A DNA stretch of 64,000 nucleotides. It comes from Paguma larvata (taxonomy: Eukaryota; Chordata; Mammalia; Carnivora; Viverridae). Location: positions 36,072,211 through 36,136,210 of the forward strand of contig CM057826.1 of the NCBI GenBank assembly GCA_030068075.1. Direction: 5' to 3'. The translations under genes and the position numbers were made by a program. The notes under the pieces were generated by a model that was given only the letters and a program-made list of their open reading frames with translations, was not told the origin of the DNA and searched no databases. Shown in pieces: positions 33,855 to 45,834 of the stretch (position 1 is its first letter; every line of letters starts with the position of its first letter).

Positions 33855-34745
33855 TCATTCTGCTTATTAAACAGATATTTATACCATCTACTCTCTATAC
33901 CAGGCACTGTTCTAACTCTGGGAAATAAAGGATTGAGTACAAAGGGTTGAGTCTCTGTTCTCATAGTCCTTACAGTTAGTGTGGGAGACAGATCAAAAAC
34001 AAGCAAATTAATACTTGTTATTTAGGCAGTGATAAGTGCTCTTATAAGTTTCTCTGAAAAGAAACATGACCAGGGAAAGAAAAGGGAAGAAAGGGGTATT
34101 GCTAACTTACTTGGAGTGATCAAGGAAGGGATATTTGAGGGGGTGCAAATCTGAGCAGAAACCCGAGGGAGAAAGATGGCGCTCTCTGCAAAAAGCATTC
34201 TTGACCTGTAAAATGGCAATGACAGCAGACGCAAAGCACACACACAGCTACGTTAGTGGAGAAGAGCAAGGAGACGAGGGCTCCTGAAGCATGGTGAGCT
34301 CTTGAGAGAGTGGGAAAATCTGAGTCAGAGAGAGACAGGCTGATAATAGAAGCCATGGCAGACTTCCACTGTGCTGAGGGCAACATGGAAGCTACTGGAA
34401 GATTTTGAATAGAGGGAAGATACCACATAACTTATGTGCTATAAAGGCATCATTCCATAGAGTGTGTACAGTGGAGGACAAGAAAGGAATGTGGGAAACT
34501 AATTGGTTGGCTATCAAAGGAGTCCAGGCAGCCAAGCAGATGATGGCAGCTTGAACAAGAGAGTTACTGATGGAGATGAGTGGATGAGATGGGTTATATT
34601 TTTCAAGGCGAATCACTCAAGTCTGCTTGATTGTATGTAGAGTGAGAAAAAGAGAGAAATCAAGGATAGTTTCTGATGTGTGTTTGCTTTTCATTAGAAA
34701 AACTGATGGGATGGTTGTGCCACTTTCATAATGGAGAGACAGAAT
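33855..34745 (-). mobile_element. L2 LINE, antisense, nearly 0.9 kb
   Basis: Antisense L2 from its 3' end ('ttataccatctactctctataccaggcactgttctaactctggg') through 'caagcaaattaatacttg', 'gcagtgataagtgctctt', 'gcaacatggaagctactggaagattttgaatagag', 'ggagtccaggcagccaagcagatgatggcagcttgaac' and 'gagagaaatcaaggatagtttctg'. It is a long copy for this family. Four overlapping minus frames (33791-34616) are read through it and are not genes. Confidence 0.87.
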
Positions 34746-34749
34746 TGTA

Positions 34750-37700
34750 GTTGAAAGCCAAAATTTCTTTTCTTTTTCTTTTTTACTTTTTTTTTTTTTT
34801 TGCCATATTCGTTTGTGATACCGATTGGATAAGCAAATACATATAATATTCAGACGAGAGGCAGGGAGCTATTGTGATGAAATTAAAATGGTCCGAGTTT
34901 GCCAAGAGCACAATTTTGACATTTCCATGCCAATCTGAGTTTATAAGACTAAGCATTTAGTTATTAACCCCATTCCTAAGAATGGATTGAAAATGAACTC
35001 TAAAGACGACTGGTGAGAACCTCCCAGGACACTGCTTGTTAGTTAGCAACAGCAAGTGAATTAGTAACAAGAAGGCTATAGGTTGAACGTGGAATGTGAA
35101 GGAAAGGGAATCTCATGATTTTATGTGTTTTTTCACATAAAAAGAGCATGAATAACCAGTTTTGCTTCAGTACCAAATTTTTGAAAACTTCCCAGTGCCA
35201 GACTAAATATTAAATTTATAATATATACTGTATCCTTGTGTTATGTTAATACAGACTGACCTCAGGTCAAAAGATACGCAATTCACAGCTTTCTCTGTAA
35301 AAGTCACATTTCAGTCCAGTCATTAAGGCTACACCTTGGCCTTGATTAAACTTTGGTAAATCCTCCAGGTTCAACAATTACAATAATAAAAAGAATAAAT
35401 TAACTTAATGGATGTCTAAGGACATTCATTCTGCTTAAATTTTTCTTATCATTAACTTCCAAAAGGATGTTCTATTTAGACTTCCCAATGTGGAATTCGG
35501 TGTGCTTTTCTTGATCTATCTATTTTATATTCATTCATTTAGGTTAAGGCAACTAGAAAACTGGAAAAGATTCGAACTGGAATAAGCTTTTATTGCTTAG
35601 ATATTAAAAAGATTCTAAATTCACAGCAATGCAAGAAGAAACATCATAGGAAAGTAGCTAGAATGTGATTTTTGGTGAATTTAAATGGAATTTTAATTAA
35701 AATTAGCATCCTAATGCAATCATTTCACTAGCTAAATATCTCTTCATTCTGTCTAGATAAATGTCTTATGAGTTCAAAGAAAGACACTGAAGATGCTTGC
35801 TAAAAATAAAACCATAATAGATATGACCTTGGAATTTTATCCCTTTCTGTTTAATGAACACAATTAATGTTCCTTAGGGGTAATTTATCTGAAACTACTG
35901 TACTCATTATGTTAAATTGTCTCTAATTATTATTTTCAGGCAATTTGGCACAAATAGACCAAGTTCAAAATTACAAGCCTCATGGAATCTATGGTGTTTG
36001 ATAAACAGAAAGTTATAACTTTATGTATATAATCATGATGTAAAATCAGCAGCCGATTGAGTGGAACCCAGAGCTCAGGCTCTCTAGTAGCTGGGCCACT
36101 GAGAAGGCATTCAGTAGATGTGCATTTTATTCCCACTTGGCCCTTCTTTTGTGATCCGCAGAAACACTCTCCTGACTGGAATGAGCCATAGCGCTTTACT
36201 CCTATAACTACTAAGATTAGATTCAGGTTTGAACTCATTCGCTGAAAGGAGGCATTTTATTGTTGTAGTATAATACAATTGTGTCCCTAACTTGGAAAAA
36301 AAAAAAAAAAGCTAATGATACAGATGTGTTTTGGTAATGACCGGCACCATTAGTAATTCTAGCCACCACTGAACTTTCACAGAAGGAAATAAATATTCTC
36401 ATTTACTCTAAAAGCTCTGGTTTGTAGCCTTGGTTCACACTTGATTTTTCATTCTTTTTCTCAGAAGTTGTGTGCTGCTCACATTGACAGTGGAAATAGG
36501 AGTCTGATAAAATAGACCTCCTAGAAGAGGCCTTGCCTTCTTAATGCTGAAGACGATCCCTCAGAAAAGTCTTTTTTATAATAGGAGCTAGCCCAACAAA
36601 CGCTTTTTTGCCCTAGGGGCCTGTCTTACAAATAGTTATTCAAAAGAAGTACAAGGAACTGACTGACAGGAGGGGAAAGAAATGTGGTTGGGTTCAAGGG
36701 AGGTTATGTTTAGTTAAAAAAAAAAAATGCTGGTTTCAGAATTTCCTAAAATTCTCTAGAATCTCAAAATGCTATAATCAAAAGCAATTGCAAAAATTTA
36801 CTTTGACATTTGTTTTACATTCTGTAATCTTGTGGAAATCACATCTCAACCTTTTATGATTTTTTCATTTGAACACGCTTTAAAAAAGTCTTTCGGGAAT
36901 GAATACATTAAAGACATTGCTATAAAGTCAGAAAGTCAGAAGGTATAGGAATATTTTGATCAAATCAGTATGAAATCTATTGTTGTAACTCACTCTGAAA
37001 GTAGAAAACATGCATCATTCATGATTTCTTACAAAGAACCTAAATAGATATATACCACCAAGTAAAAGTCTAGAGCTGAATTGTAGCAGTGACATAGATG
37101 CTTGGCCAAATAGAATTCTATTCCAAAATGCTCTATGCTATCCCTCTGTACAGCTGGAACGGTTGGCATTTTACACAAGTCTCTGTCATGTGTAAAATGT
37201 AGACACAATTCCAACGCTCACTTTGCAAACCAGACACGATCTGCTAATTACATTGAAATTACGTTACTCCGCTCCTATCCTGGCTAAAGATCTTGAAGGT
37301 TTAATTTTTTCCTTTGCCAAGCTTCATTCTAGGGCTGCCAGATTTTGGAGAATTCTCAGGTTTGTAATTTAACACCTCTTGTGAAATTATTTCACTGAAG
37401 CGATTGTTTTATCTCCCAAACGATCCTAAGCTTGGCCCTGATCTCAGGAACCTTTGTGACAGCCATGTTGCCCTCGCCCACCTGTGTTAGGTTTCTCCTC
37501 CTCCCTTTATCTGCCTTTTCCACACAACAAGACAATCCAAAGTGTGTGTCATTTAGGTGTCACCAGGTCTGTGAGACATGAAAAGCTCTGCCAGTTAACA
37601 TAAAACAAAATCCCGGAGGTTTCATGGAATCACATTTCCCTACTGGAAAGAAAGTTGAGAAGGAGGGCAAGGTAGCTTTAGAGTGGGAGTTTGAATGAGG

Positions 37701-39246
37701 ACACTTTGGCCATGAATGGAAACTCTACATTCTTTGTTATTTTAACAGGCTGTGTCTGTTCTCCTTGAAAGAAATTGTATGAGAGAAGATTGGATTAAGT
37801 AGTTTTTATTTTATTTCAAAGCACTTGTACACTTTTCCAAAGATCAACTTACTTAGCCAAGTAATAAACTCTTGTTTTACAATAATACTAGTGTATATTA
37901 TATCACTCTAGCTTACTACAAAATACAGAATTAGAGTCGGGAAACAAAACATTTGTTTCTTTGCTGAATGAGGTATATATCGTTACCTATTCACTCTGCC
38001 AGATATAACTTGAACCTTTTAAGCTATTCAAAGAAATACCCAACTAGCTAATCTGCTTTAGAAGGAAAAGAAAAATAGCTTTGCACCTATTCAGCCTCTC
38101 GGTTTTATGCTGTTGTTGTTGTTGTCCTTTTAATCTTAGCCATTTGCAGTTCAACGTTTCTATGTTCTTTGCAAGTGTATCTTTTCTGAAAAGTTACAAA
38201 ATGGGTTTTGTATGTTTTCCAATTCCACTTTTCACACTTTTTGAGGTAGTGCAGTTTCATGGTGGATGAATAAGTTCACTGAACCATTTGACTGTGTATT
38301 TCTCATCACACAGAAACCAGGGTATGCAGATTTACAAACTGTAAATAACTTAAATTATAATATACTCTCATACTTAACACTACCCAAAGATATGATTATT
38401 ATTTAGCCATTTTTTCTAAACATCACTTATTTTTTAGTATCCCATGTACTTTTAAAGCTTTTCTTTTGGAAAATTCTTTAACACTGCGAACTCAGAATTT
38501 GCTTAGACATTGCCATATGAAACAAACCTAGTTTTAGAAAATGTGTTTAACTTGGTTATTTTTCTTTCTTTCTCACAGTAGTCCCGTTCTTTCATCTTTT
38601 ACTTTTATTTTTGCCATTCTGTGTAATAGTCAACTTTGCTATAGGAAAAGAATTAGGTAGCCTGCTTACCTTTTACAAAGTGTGGCTTTTTAAAAATATA
38701 TAAATATATATATTCCCAATTAATGTCATTTTTATTAAATTCTATTAACTTGCTACTAACACTACTTCTTGGTGGATTCATATTCTAAGGTGGCCACTAT
38801 AGCAATCAGAGAAAAAGTTGTGGGTGGTCTTAGCTGATACATGAATTAGCCACTTGATTTCTATTTCCACTAAATGTTTCAGGTTAAGTGATTCTTTCAG
38901 TCAGAAGTGATGCTTCCAGACATGTTACTACAGGTGAATGACTGAACTAAACATCTCGTTCGGCCATCTTTGTGTATTGTCAGCTGCAACAAGAGACATA
39001 CTACCATGTCTGAGTCCAAAATGGTCAACTTTTTTAACCTATCAACTCACAGACAGGTTATAACCTGTCAACTTTTTCTGAATGAAAAGAGGCACTGGTA
39101 CAAAAATGTCCTATCATCCCAAATTGTCCCTTTATTAAGTCTTCTGAAAATTTGAGGTATTCTTGGGTTTTGAAGAATGCCGCCACTCTCAGTTCCAAAT
39201 AGTCCCTTCTCACCTTAGGAGAATGTTTCCCTGTTTGGTACTTGGT

Positions 39247-39277
<31 letters not shown>

Positions 39278-40510
39278 AGAGTAAATTTTCTCTTTACGTC
39301 TTGACATAACCTTGTGTATCTTTTATTTACACTTGAAGAGTTCAAGAAACAACTGGAAAAATGACATCTCCCAGGAATACAAGCATGAGCTTTCCCAAGT
39401 TCTGTGTCAAGTCTTACATCAACTACATGTCATTGTGTTGGTATTGTTATTGAGCACTCCAAGGTGCACACCAAGACACACATACAACCACACTGCAGAA
39501 AATCTTTATGGGGCAGGTTCTGTCTCTGGAATCAGTGAACAGTCTCTCATTAGAGTTAGCAGATTTTAAAAATTTATTTTTAATTCAATGGCTCCTAAAT
39601 GCAAACATTGTTAAAAAAAAAAAAACTTATGGGAACAAAGCAGGGGTAGAAAAACAAGATGAGTGTGAAATATAAGAAAATGAAAGGAAGAAAGAAGAAG
39701 AAAAAGAATTAGCTAAGGAAATCAGTGTTGGAAAAAGAACCAAATCTGCTTTGACATTTGCCTTGCCAGGAAGTAGTTTGTGCATTAAAAACAAACAATA
39801 GAAAAACCAATCCTGTGCATTTCTTCAAAATCCAGTGGAGATGATTGACAATGATTGAGTGGACAAATTATAACATTTCTTAGCCCTAGCCTAGTGTTGG
39901 CATAGAGCAGATGCTTCGGAGAGGGTGACGGAATTAATGAAGAATATAATGAAATGCTCCTAAGACATTTGATACCGTCTGGAGGCAACGAAAGGCAAGG
40001 AAGGAAAGGTCTGTGATAAAGTGTTACTCCTGACAACAGAAGAGGCAATGAAGGCGATAAAGTATAGAGTTGACTCTCACTGGCCTTCCTCTTTTTCTGG
40101 AGGTGTGACATCATGAAACCAATGAGTTTAAACACCAAAGACATGGTTGATTTTGGTGAAAATTTATCCCTTTAAAGCTAACATTCTAGATGTAGGACTC
40201 AGGATGTAACTTTAATTTGAAGTAGAATTAGGTCGGATTGGGGGGCAGGTACATCTGGATGCCTTTTCAAATTATTAATATTTTCTTTGAATTGTTCTAA
40301 TTCCAGAATGATAATGATTGCAAATAGATGCAAGAATTTAATTTTTAAAATTTTTGTGTAAGTTGTATTTCATTAACTCAATATGGTCTGCCAATACCCT
40401 AAATACATTTTAAAAAGAATTGCAAGTATTTGACCTGATATTATTATAGATCACAACACAAAAGCCTGGAATTAGCACAATTATATTTTAAAATAAGGAA
40501 AGTTTAAAAG
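34750..40510. other. Repeat-poor block of 5.8 kb
   Basis: The longest stretch here with no recognised transposon, apart from homopolymers (36297-36310 A, 39254-39278 A), a short TGT run near 38110 and a weak L2/MIR-like tail at about 39880-39930. Frames of 100-119 codons (35936 minus, 39785 minus) have no motif and poor support. No promoter, splice-linked exon or RNA gene could be defended. An 18-bp perfect palindrome lies at 39052-39069. Confidence 0.45.
39254..39278. repeat. Poly-A run (25 A)
   Basis: Homopolymer after 'cttggtgttattt', without a recognisable SINE or LINE body upstream. Either an unidentified retrocopy tail or slippage. Confidence 0.9.
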
Positions 40511-40514
40511 ATGT

Positions 40515-41430
40515 CAGATTGAAAAGGTGTCCTTTTTTTTAATTAAATAGACTTTGTTTTAGAGTAGTTTGAAGCTCACAAAAATATTAAGCAGAAAGTA
40601 CAGACGGTTCCCATAAACCCCTTACCCTAGCACATCCACAGCCTTCCCTGTTACCAATATCCCCTACCAGAATGGTACATTATTTAAAATCCACAAACCT
40701 GGGTGCCTGGGTGGCTCAGTTGGTTAAGCGGCCGACTTCAGCTCAGGTCATGATCTCATGGTCTGTGAGTTCGAGCCCCACATCGGGTTCTGTGCTGATG
40801 GCTCATCAGAGCCTGGAGCCTGCTTCAGATTCTGTGTCTCCCTCTCTCTCTGCCCTTCCCCAGCTCACGCTCTGTCTCTATGTCTCTCAAAAATAAATAA
40901 ACGTTAAAAAACAATTAAAAAAAATCCACAAACCTACAGTGACACATCATTGTCACCTAAAGTACACAGTTTACATTAGGGTTCATAACTGATGTACGTT
41001 CTATGGGTTTTGATAAATATTTAATGACATGTGTATAACATTATAGTGTCCTATAGAATCATTTGATAGCTCTCAAAATCCTCCATGCTCTACCTATGTA
41101 TTTCTTCCTTCCCCAAACCCCTAGAAACCACTGATTTTATTATCTCCATGATTTTGCCTTTTTAAGGATGTCATATATTTGACATCATACATTATGTAGT
41201 CTTTTCAGATTGCTTTCTTTCACTTAGTGAAATGGGTTGAAAGTTCCTCCATGTCTTATCATGGCTTGATGGCTCATTTCTTTTTAGTGATAAATAATAT
41301 TCCGTTGTCTGGATATATCAGTTTATCCATTCACCTATTGAAGGACATCTTGGTGGCTTCCAAGTTTCGGCAATTGTCAATAAAGCTGCTGTAAACATCT
41401 GGGTGCAAATGCCTTCCTTTTTAAAATATC
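40515..41430 (-). mobile_element. L1M-type 3' UTR and ORF2 end, antisense
   Basis: 'agcagaaagtacagacggttcccataaaccccttaccc', then after the SINE 'gacacatcattgtcacctaaagtac', 'gttctatgggttttgataaa', 'gttcctccatgtcttatcatggcttgatggctcatttctttttagt', and 'attgaaggacatcttggtggcttcc'. This is a classic antisense L1M tail. No frame survives. Confidence 0.88.
40701..40920 (+). mobile_element. CAN-SINE, sense, young-looking
   Basis: Head 'gggtgcctgggtggctcagttggttaagcg', 'gagttcgagccccacatcggg', CT tract, and A tail. Perfect 15-bp duplication aaaatccacaaacct at 40686-40700 and 40921-40935. A few-base internal duplication makes 'ggctcatcagagcc' instead of the usual 'agctcagagcc'. Confidence 0.97.
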
Positions 41431-41629
41431 TAATGGTCACAAATAAATGAATTAGTGGGATATAAAGTCTTTAGTGAAAGAAATTCTATGCAAAGACTTT
41501 ATGCCATTTACTCAGTAAATATAACATTTAAAAATCGTTTTTTAAATCTTGATATCATTTTTATTACATAACATATTTCTTATATATGTTATATTAACAT
41601 CAGGTATTTTTCTAATACTAAGAAACAAC

Positions 41630-42085
41630 ATGGCAAGATTGCAGGTTTGAATCTTGGTTTCGGCACCTCAGTCCCTACAAGCTTTTTCATTGTGGAGAAG
41701 TACTTAATTACCGTAGGGGTCATTTCCTCATCAGGAAAGTGTGGGGTTGATAATAACTGCAAATACTTAGGCAGGAAGCACTCTGTGGCAGGCACACACT
41801 TCTTAAAACTGAATACACACACATGCACAGGTATATATTTTCTTCTACATCAGATCTATGAAGTGAAGAATGAGTATCACCAATGTATGATGAGGAAGCT
41901 GAGACATAGAGAAGTTAAGTAGTCTAAGTCCACAGTTTGGGCTGTGATTTTGTGCTCTAAATAATTATTTATACTGCTGCAAGCATGTCTAGAAGCTAGC
42001 AATAGTGTGCAAATTAAATGAGATAGTCCATGTAATGTGGTTAGAAAAGCTTCAGGCAAATAGTCAGCTTTCAATAAAGGTTAAA
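41630..42085 (+). mobile_element. MIR, sense, split by another MIR
   Basis: Left part 41630-41760 reads 'gcaggtttgaatcttggtttcggcacc', 'gagaagtacttaatta', 'catttcctcatcaggaaagtg'. The right part 41995-42085 supplies the 3' portion: 'aattaaatgagatagtccatgtaatgtgg', 'caggcaaatagtcagctttcaataaa'. Between them lies an antisense MIR. Together the two parts make an almost complete MIR. Confidence 0.78.
41768..41965 (-). mobile_element. MIR, antisense, nested in a sense MIR
   Basis: 'gcactctgtggcaggcacacacttctt', 'tctacatcagatctatgaagtgaagaatgagtatcacca', and 'gatgaggaagctgagacatagagaagttaagtagtc' match the antisense MIR core and tail in order. Confidence 0.8.
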
Positions 42086-42179
42086 CATGATTGCAATTAT
42101 GTGCCCATCACATAAACAAATTTAATATTGATTAAATCCTTTACTCTTTCTCGAAATCTTGTATGGTAATTATTTTACC

Positions 42180-42290
42180 TGAGAATTAAGAAAATTATTG
42201 GTTACATAGCAGAGGAATGGACAATTCGGGAATCAAGTCTCTTCTGACTTTAAATCTTTTGACTATAGCCACTCATCCTCATAGCTGCTG
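42180..42290 (-). mobile_element. MIR fragment, antisense
   Basis: 'ggttacatagcagaggaatggacaattcgggaatcaagtctcttctgac' then 'cttttgactatagcc' resembles the tRNA-side half of an antisense MIR. Confidence 0.6.
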
Positions 42291-42484
42291 ATAATAGTTG
42301 TGGATATATTAACAAAAGACTTCCCCTTCCTGTTTTTTTTTTTTTTTTATTTGGTGCAAATAAGCTGGAATTTGGAAGTAAGTGAGTGGATAATGATCCA
42401 CGTAAGATATGTTAATATGTTGTAATAAAGTGATTTTCCCTAAGAAGGGACCTGGAGATAAAGTGTCCACAGGAAAACCTTGGA

Positions 42485-42655
42485 ATCACAAGTGTTGTGT
42501 TTGGAATCAGGCAATCCTGAAGTGGGATTCCCATTCCCCACTTTGTAGACACTATCTTGAACAAGTGACAAGTGCTCTCTAAATTCATTACATTCTCTGT
42601 AAAATGGGCATAAAAATACCTTGCCAGATATCATTTGAAGGTTCGGAACACTAAA
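42485..42655 (+). mobile_element. MIR, sense
   Basis: 'tttggaatcaggcaatcctgaagtgggattcccattccccactttgtagacactatcttgaacaagtgac' then 'ctgtaaaatgggcataaaaatacc': the standard sense MIR order. Confidence 0.82.
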
Positions 42656-43074
42656 ACAATAACTTATAATTATGCCTTTTTAAAAATTTTCCTGTAACTA
42701 CCTCTATGCTTTGGCTTATGGGCCATCCTTTCGTCTTGAAGATCATCACTTCAGTCTCAGATCTGTCATCTTATTGGTTACTTCTCTGACTCTGACTTCT
42801 GTGCTCCATCTAAGGACCATTGTGATTATATTGACCCACTGAATGGATGTCGGATAGTCTCCTCATTTCTTTAATCACGTCTACAAAGTCTAATTCAAAG
42901 GTAACACTCAGATTCTGACCATTATGACATGGACCCATTTGAAAGACCTTATTATTATCCCACTAAAAGGGCTTATAATGTTCCATCTTATTCATGGTAG
43001 CTAAGGGCCACGTAGTGATAATTTGAAAAGCAGGAGCTCACACTCATATGTCCAAAAGCCCTTCCCGTGTTCTC

Positions 43075-43250
43075 ACAGTTCTCTTTGTCACAATGACATT
43101 CTAAAGTTTCATAGATGAGAAAATTGAGACACAGAGAGATAAATTAACTTGCCTATGATCATAGCACCGTGATTCTAGAGAACGGCTAGGATTTTAAGTC
43201 TGGCAATTAGATTCCAGAGGCCCTGAGTTAACAACATTGCTCTAATGTCT
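43075..43250 (-). mobile_element. MIR, antisense
   Basis: 'catagatgagaaaattgagacacagagagataaattaacttgcctatgatcatagcacc' then 'ggattttaagtctggcaattagattccagaggccc': antisense MIR core and tRNA-side half. Confidence 0.82.
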
Positions 43251-43254
43251 CGTT

Positions 43255-43730
43255 CTTTTCAAGCTGTTCTTTGTTCAAGCTGTTGTGGTTCCTTAGAGCA
43301 GACAGATTACCAATCAGTGTATAATTAAGTGAGCTTCTTTAATGAATGGACCGGAGGCAAATGCTTGGGCATCTTGGTTTAAGACTACCCTGTTCACGAG
43401 TTGAAACAGGTAAAGGTTATCTTCACCCAGAACTAGCTCTTCTCCATGATACCCTCCTCAGCACAGGTAGCTTGCCCTCATTGATGTAAGGCATTTTATC
43501 AGAAAGCTATTATCAGAGCTTCCCCTAAGTATAAACAATAAAACCCAACTTGTACACCATCTTCCTGAGGACTCTGTGTTTTGGATATCCCTGAGCTTTC
43601 CTGCATGCTCCAGCATTTTATGACAGTTATATTAGTCATAGAGTAGTGATAGAAGGTTGTCGGGAGGGAGAGTTGGCCAAGAACGAGGACTCCAGTTGCC
43701 CTCAAACTTTTTCAGAACTAGAAAATTTGT
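43255..43730. other. Unassigned spacer
   Basis: Nothing recognised. Confidence 0.4.
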
Positions 43731-43734
43731 TTAA

Positions 43735-43965
43735 ATAAATGCCCTTGCCCTTGCATAGAATACTATTTCTTGCTTCCTACTAAATCCAAAGTACCTACAT
43801 CAGCCTTCAAACACTGAGACACAACACAGCTTTGATTACTACAGAGCAAGTCCTCTGTTCCAGCTGGACAAAACTAGTTGCCATTTCTTACTTCTCTGAA
43901 GTTTCTGGACTCAGGCCTCTTACTCCCATCCGTAAATCCAGGCTTCCTCAAAAGCCAGTAATTTG
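43735..43965 (+). mobile_element. Possible L2 piece, sense
   Basis: 'gttccagctggacaaaactagttgccatttcttacttctctgaa' and 'cgtaaatccaggcttcct' faintly follow sense L2 order. Weak. Confidence 0.35.
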
Positions 43966-44365
43966 ACTCTTTCGTTGGCTTTGGATTTCTCTTCTTATAT
44001 ATTTTCCCTGAGAAATGAACTTGGAAGACCCTGGTTGTAAGAGCTCTGGGAAAGGTCATGAGGTACACGTAATTACAGGGAGAGATCCCGTTGGCTAATA
44101 TATCAAAATATTAACCTGCCAGTGTTTGAACTACTTTTTGAAGAAAAGATACATGAAGGACTTGCAAAGAAAAAGGATGTCTTTAACCCATAAGGTTCTT
44201 ATCAGTGAAGATGCCAAAATCTTTTCATGAAATATCCTTAGCTGGCAACCATACAAATGTCTGGGTGACTCCAGCTTGGCAATTCTTATAAGTTATACGT
44301 GTTCCTTTTCTTCAGATTTGGACTTGAGGTTATTGGAGAAATACATGTTCTCTATCTGTACTGTT
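43966..44365. other. Unassigned spacer
   Basis: Nothing recognised between the weak L2-like piece and the SINE at 44382. Confidence 0.4.
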
Positions 44366-44381
44366 AGGACATACATTCCTT

Positions 44382-44448
44382 TAAAAAAATTTTTTTAATG
44401 TTTATTTTTGAGACAGAGAGAGAGACAGAGTGTGAACAGCGGGGGGGG

Positions 44449-44484
<36 letters not shown>

Positions 44485-44608
44485 CTGTCAGGCTCCATGT
44501 TCCAAGCTGTCAGCACAGAGCCCCACATGGGGCTCGAACTCACAAATCACGAGATCATGACCTGAGCTGAAGTCAGAAGCTTAACCAAGTGAGGCACCCA
44601 GGTGCCCC
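44382..44608 (-). mobile_element. CAN-SINE, antisense, with expanded GA tract
   Basis: Tail, 'ttaatgtttatttttgagacagagagag', an 8-G run near 44441, a (GA)n run of about 15 units at 44452-44482, then 'gctgtcagcacagagccccacatggggctcgaactcac' and 'ggcacccaggtgcccc'. Duplication aggacatacattcctt (44366-44381) versus agaacatacatttctt (44609-44624). Confidence 0.95.
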
Positions 44609-44624
44609 AGAACATACATTTCTT

Positions 44625-45413
44625 GAAGGTAAAGAGACACTGCTTTGTCTCCTTTAATTATGTAAACCAGCAACAGTATATGTAGTCTTCGAAAACATTT
44701 TGCACATCTTCTCCTACAATGTTCACCATTAGAGAAATGACTGTCCAAGTTGAAATGGCTGAGCAGCTACTAACAACTAACATTTCCTACATTTGTTCAT
44801 TTCTGTCATCTAATTGTCCTGCTAAGATAAATGAGACTTATGCAGTTTTATGGCAAAATAAAAAAAAACTAAGATAGATTATAAATAAAAATAATATTGA
44901 ACAAATGTTGGACTCATAACCCCTGACCTGCTGAGACCCAATGTAACTCATATTTTCTAATTAACTGTATAATTTGCTCAAGTCATTGTAGAAAATGGAG
45001 CCTAGTAAAATCATGTTAAGACCAAAAATAGAGATTCAAAATATCTCCCAGCCAAATTTTATACCTAGTGGAACAGAAAATCCAATAAAATACCTAAAAG
45101 CTTGATCTGAAATTACTATACTGGTGATGAAGTTGGGAAATCAGAGTCTACCTTGGAACATAAGAATATATGGAATGAAATGAATATGTGTGATAACACA
45201 TTTTGGCAGTAGTGTATCAAGGAGGAAGAGTTAAGGGCATAGACTTCCCAGCAAGGAGCATGATTTTATCAAACAGCATTTGTGTTTACATAGTTTATTA
45301 TTGTTTTACAATCTCTATGGATAATGCAAACCCTTCATGAGTAGATCCCAAGCAGACCAATTCCGTCTCTCCTCTTTTGGTACACAACTGTGTTTCGATT
45401 ATCTAATATCTGG
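44625..45413. other. Unassigned AT-rich spacer between two SINEs
   Basis: No repeat family or coding frame recognised in 0.8 kb. Confidence 0.4.
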
Positions 45414-45427
45414 AGAATGTGTTGTCT

Positions 45428-45644
45428 TTTTTTTTTTTTTTACATTTATTTATTTTTGACAGACAGAGAGACAGTGCATGAGCAGGGGAAGGGTAGAGAA
45501 AGAGGGAGACACAGAATCTGAAGCAGGCTCCAGGCTCTGAGCCATCAGCACAGAGCCTGACACGGGGCTCGAACTCACAGACTGTGAGATCACGACCTGA
45601 GCCGAAGTCGGCTGCCTAACCGACTGAGCCACCCAGGCGCCCCT
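45428..45644 (-). mobile_element. CAN-SINE, antisense
   Basis: Poly-T tail, 'tttatttatttttgacagacagagagacag', and a head ending in 'ccgactgagccacccaggcgcccct'. Duplication agaatgtgttgtct (45414-45427) and agaatgtattgtct (45645-45658), one mismatch. Confidence 0.96.
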
Positions 45645-45834
45645 AGAATGTATTGTCTGAAAATTGGCTTAGTAAATATATGTGGAGTAAACAAATCAAC
45701 CATTTTGACTGAACTCACACAAGGTGAGAGGTAGGACTGACTTACATTGTAGACAAGAGAATAATGTAGGAATTACCTGTGTTTAACACTTACGTCATTG
45801 ATTCTTTTAAAGAAACACAGCTACGTATTAAAGT

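Noticed and set aside
33791..34616. Several overlapping minus-strand frames of 71-102 codons
   Set aside because: They lie over an antisense L2 and read its sense strand; L2 is long dead and no catalytic words are seen.
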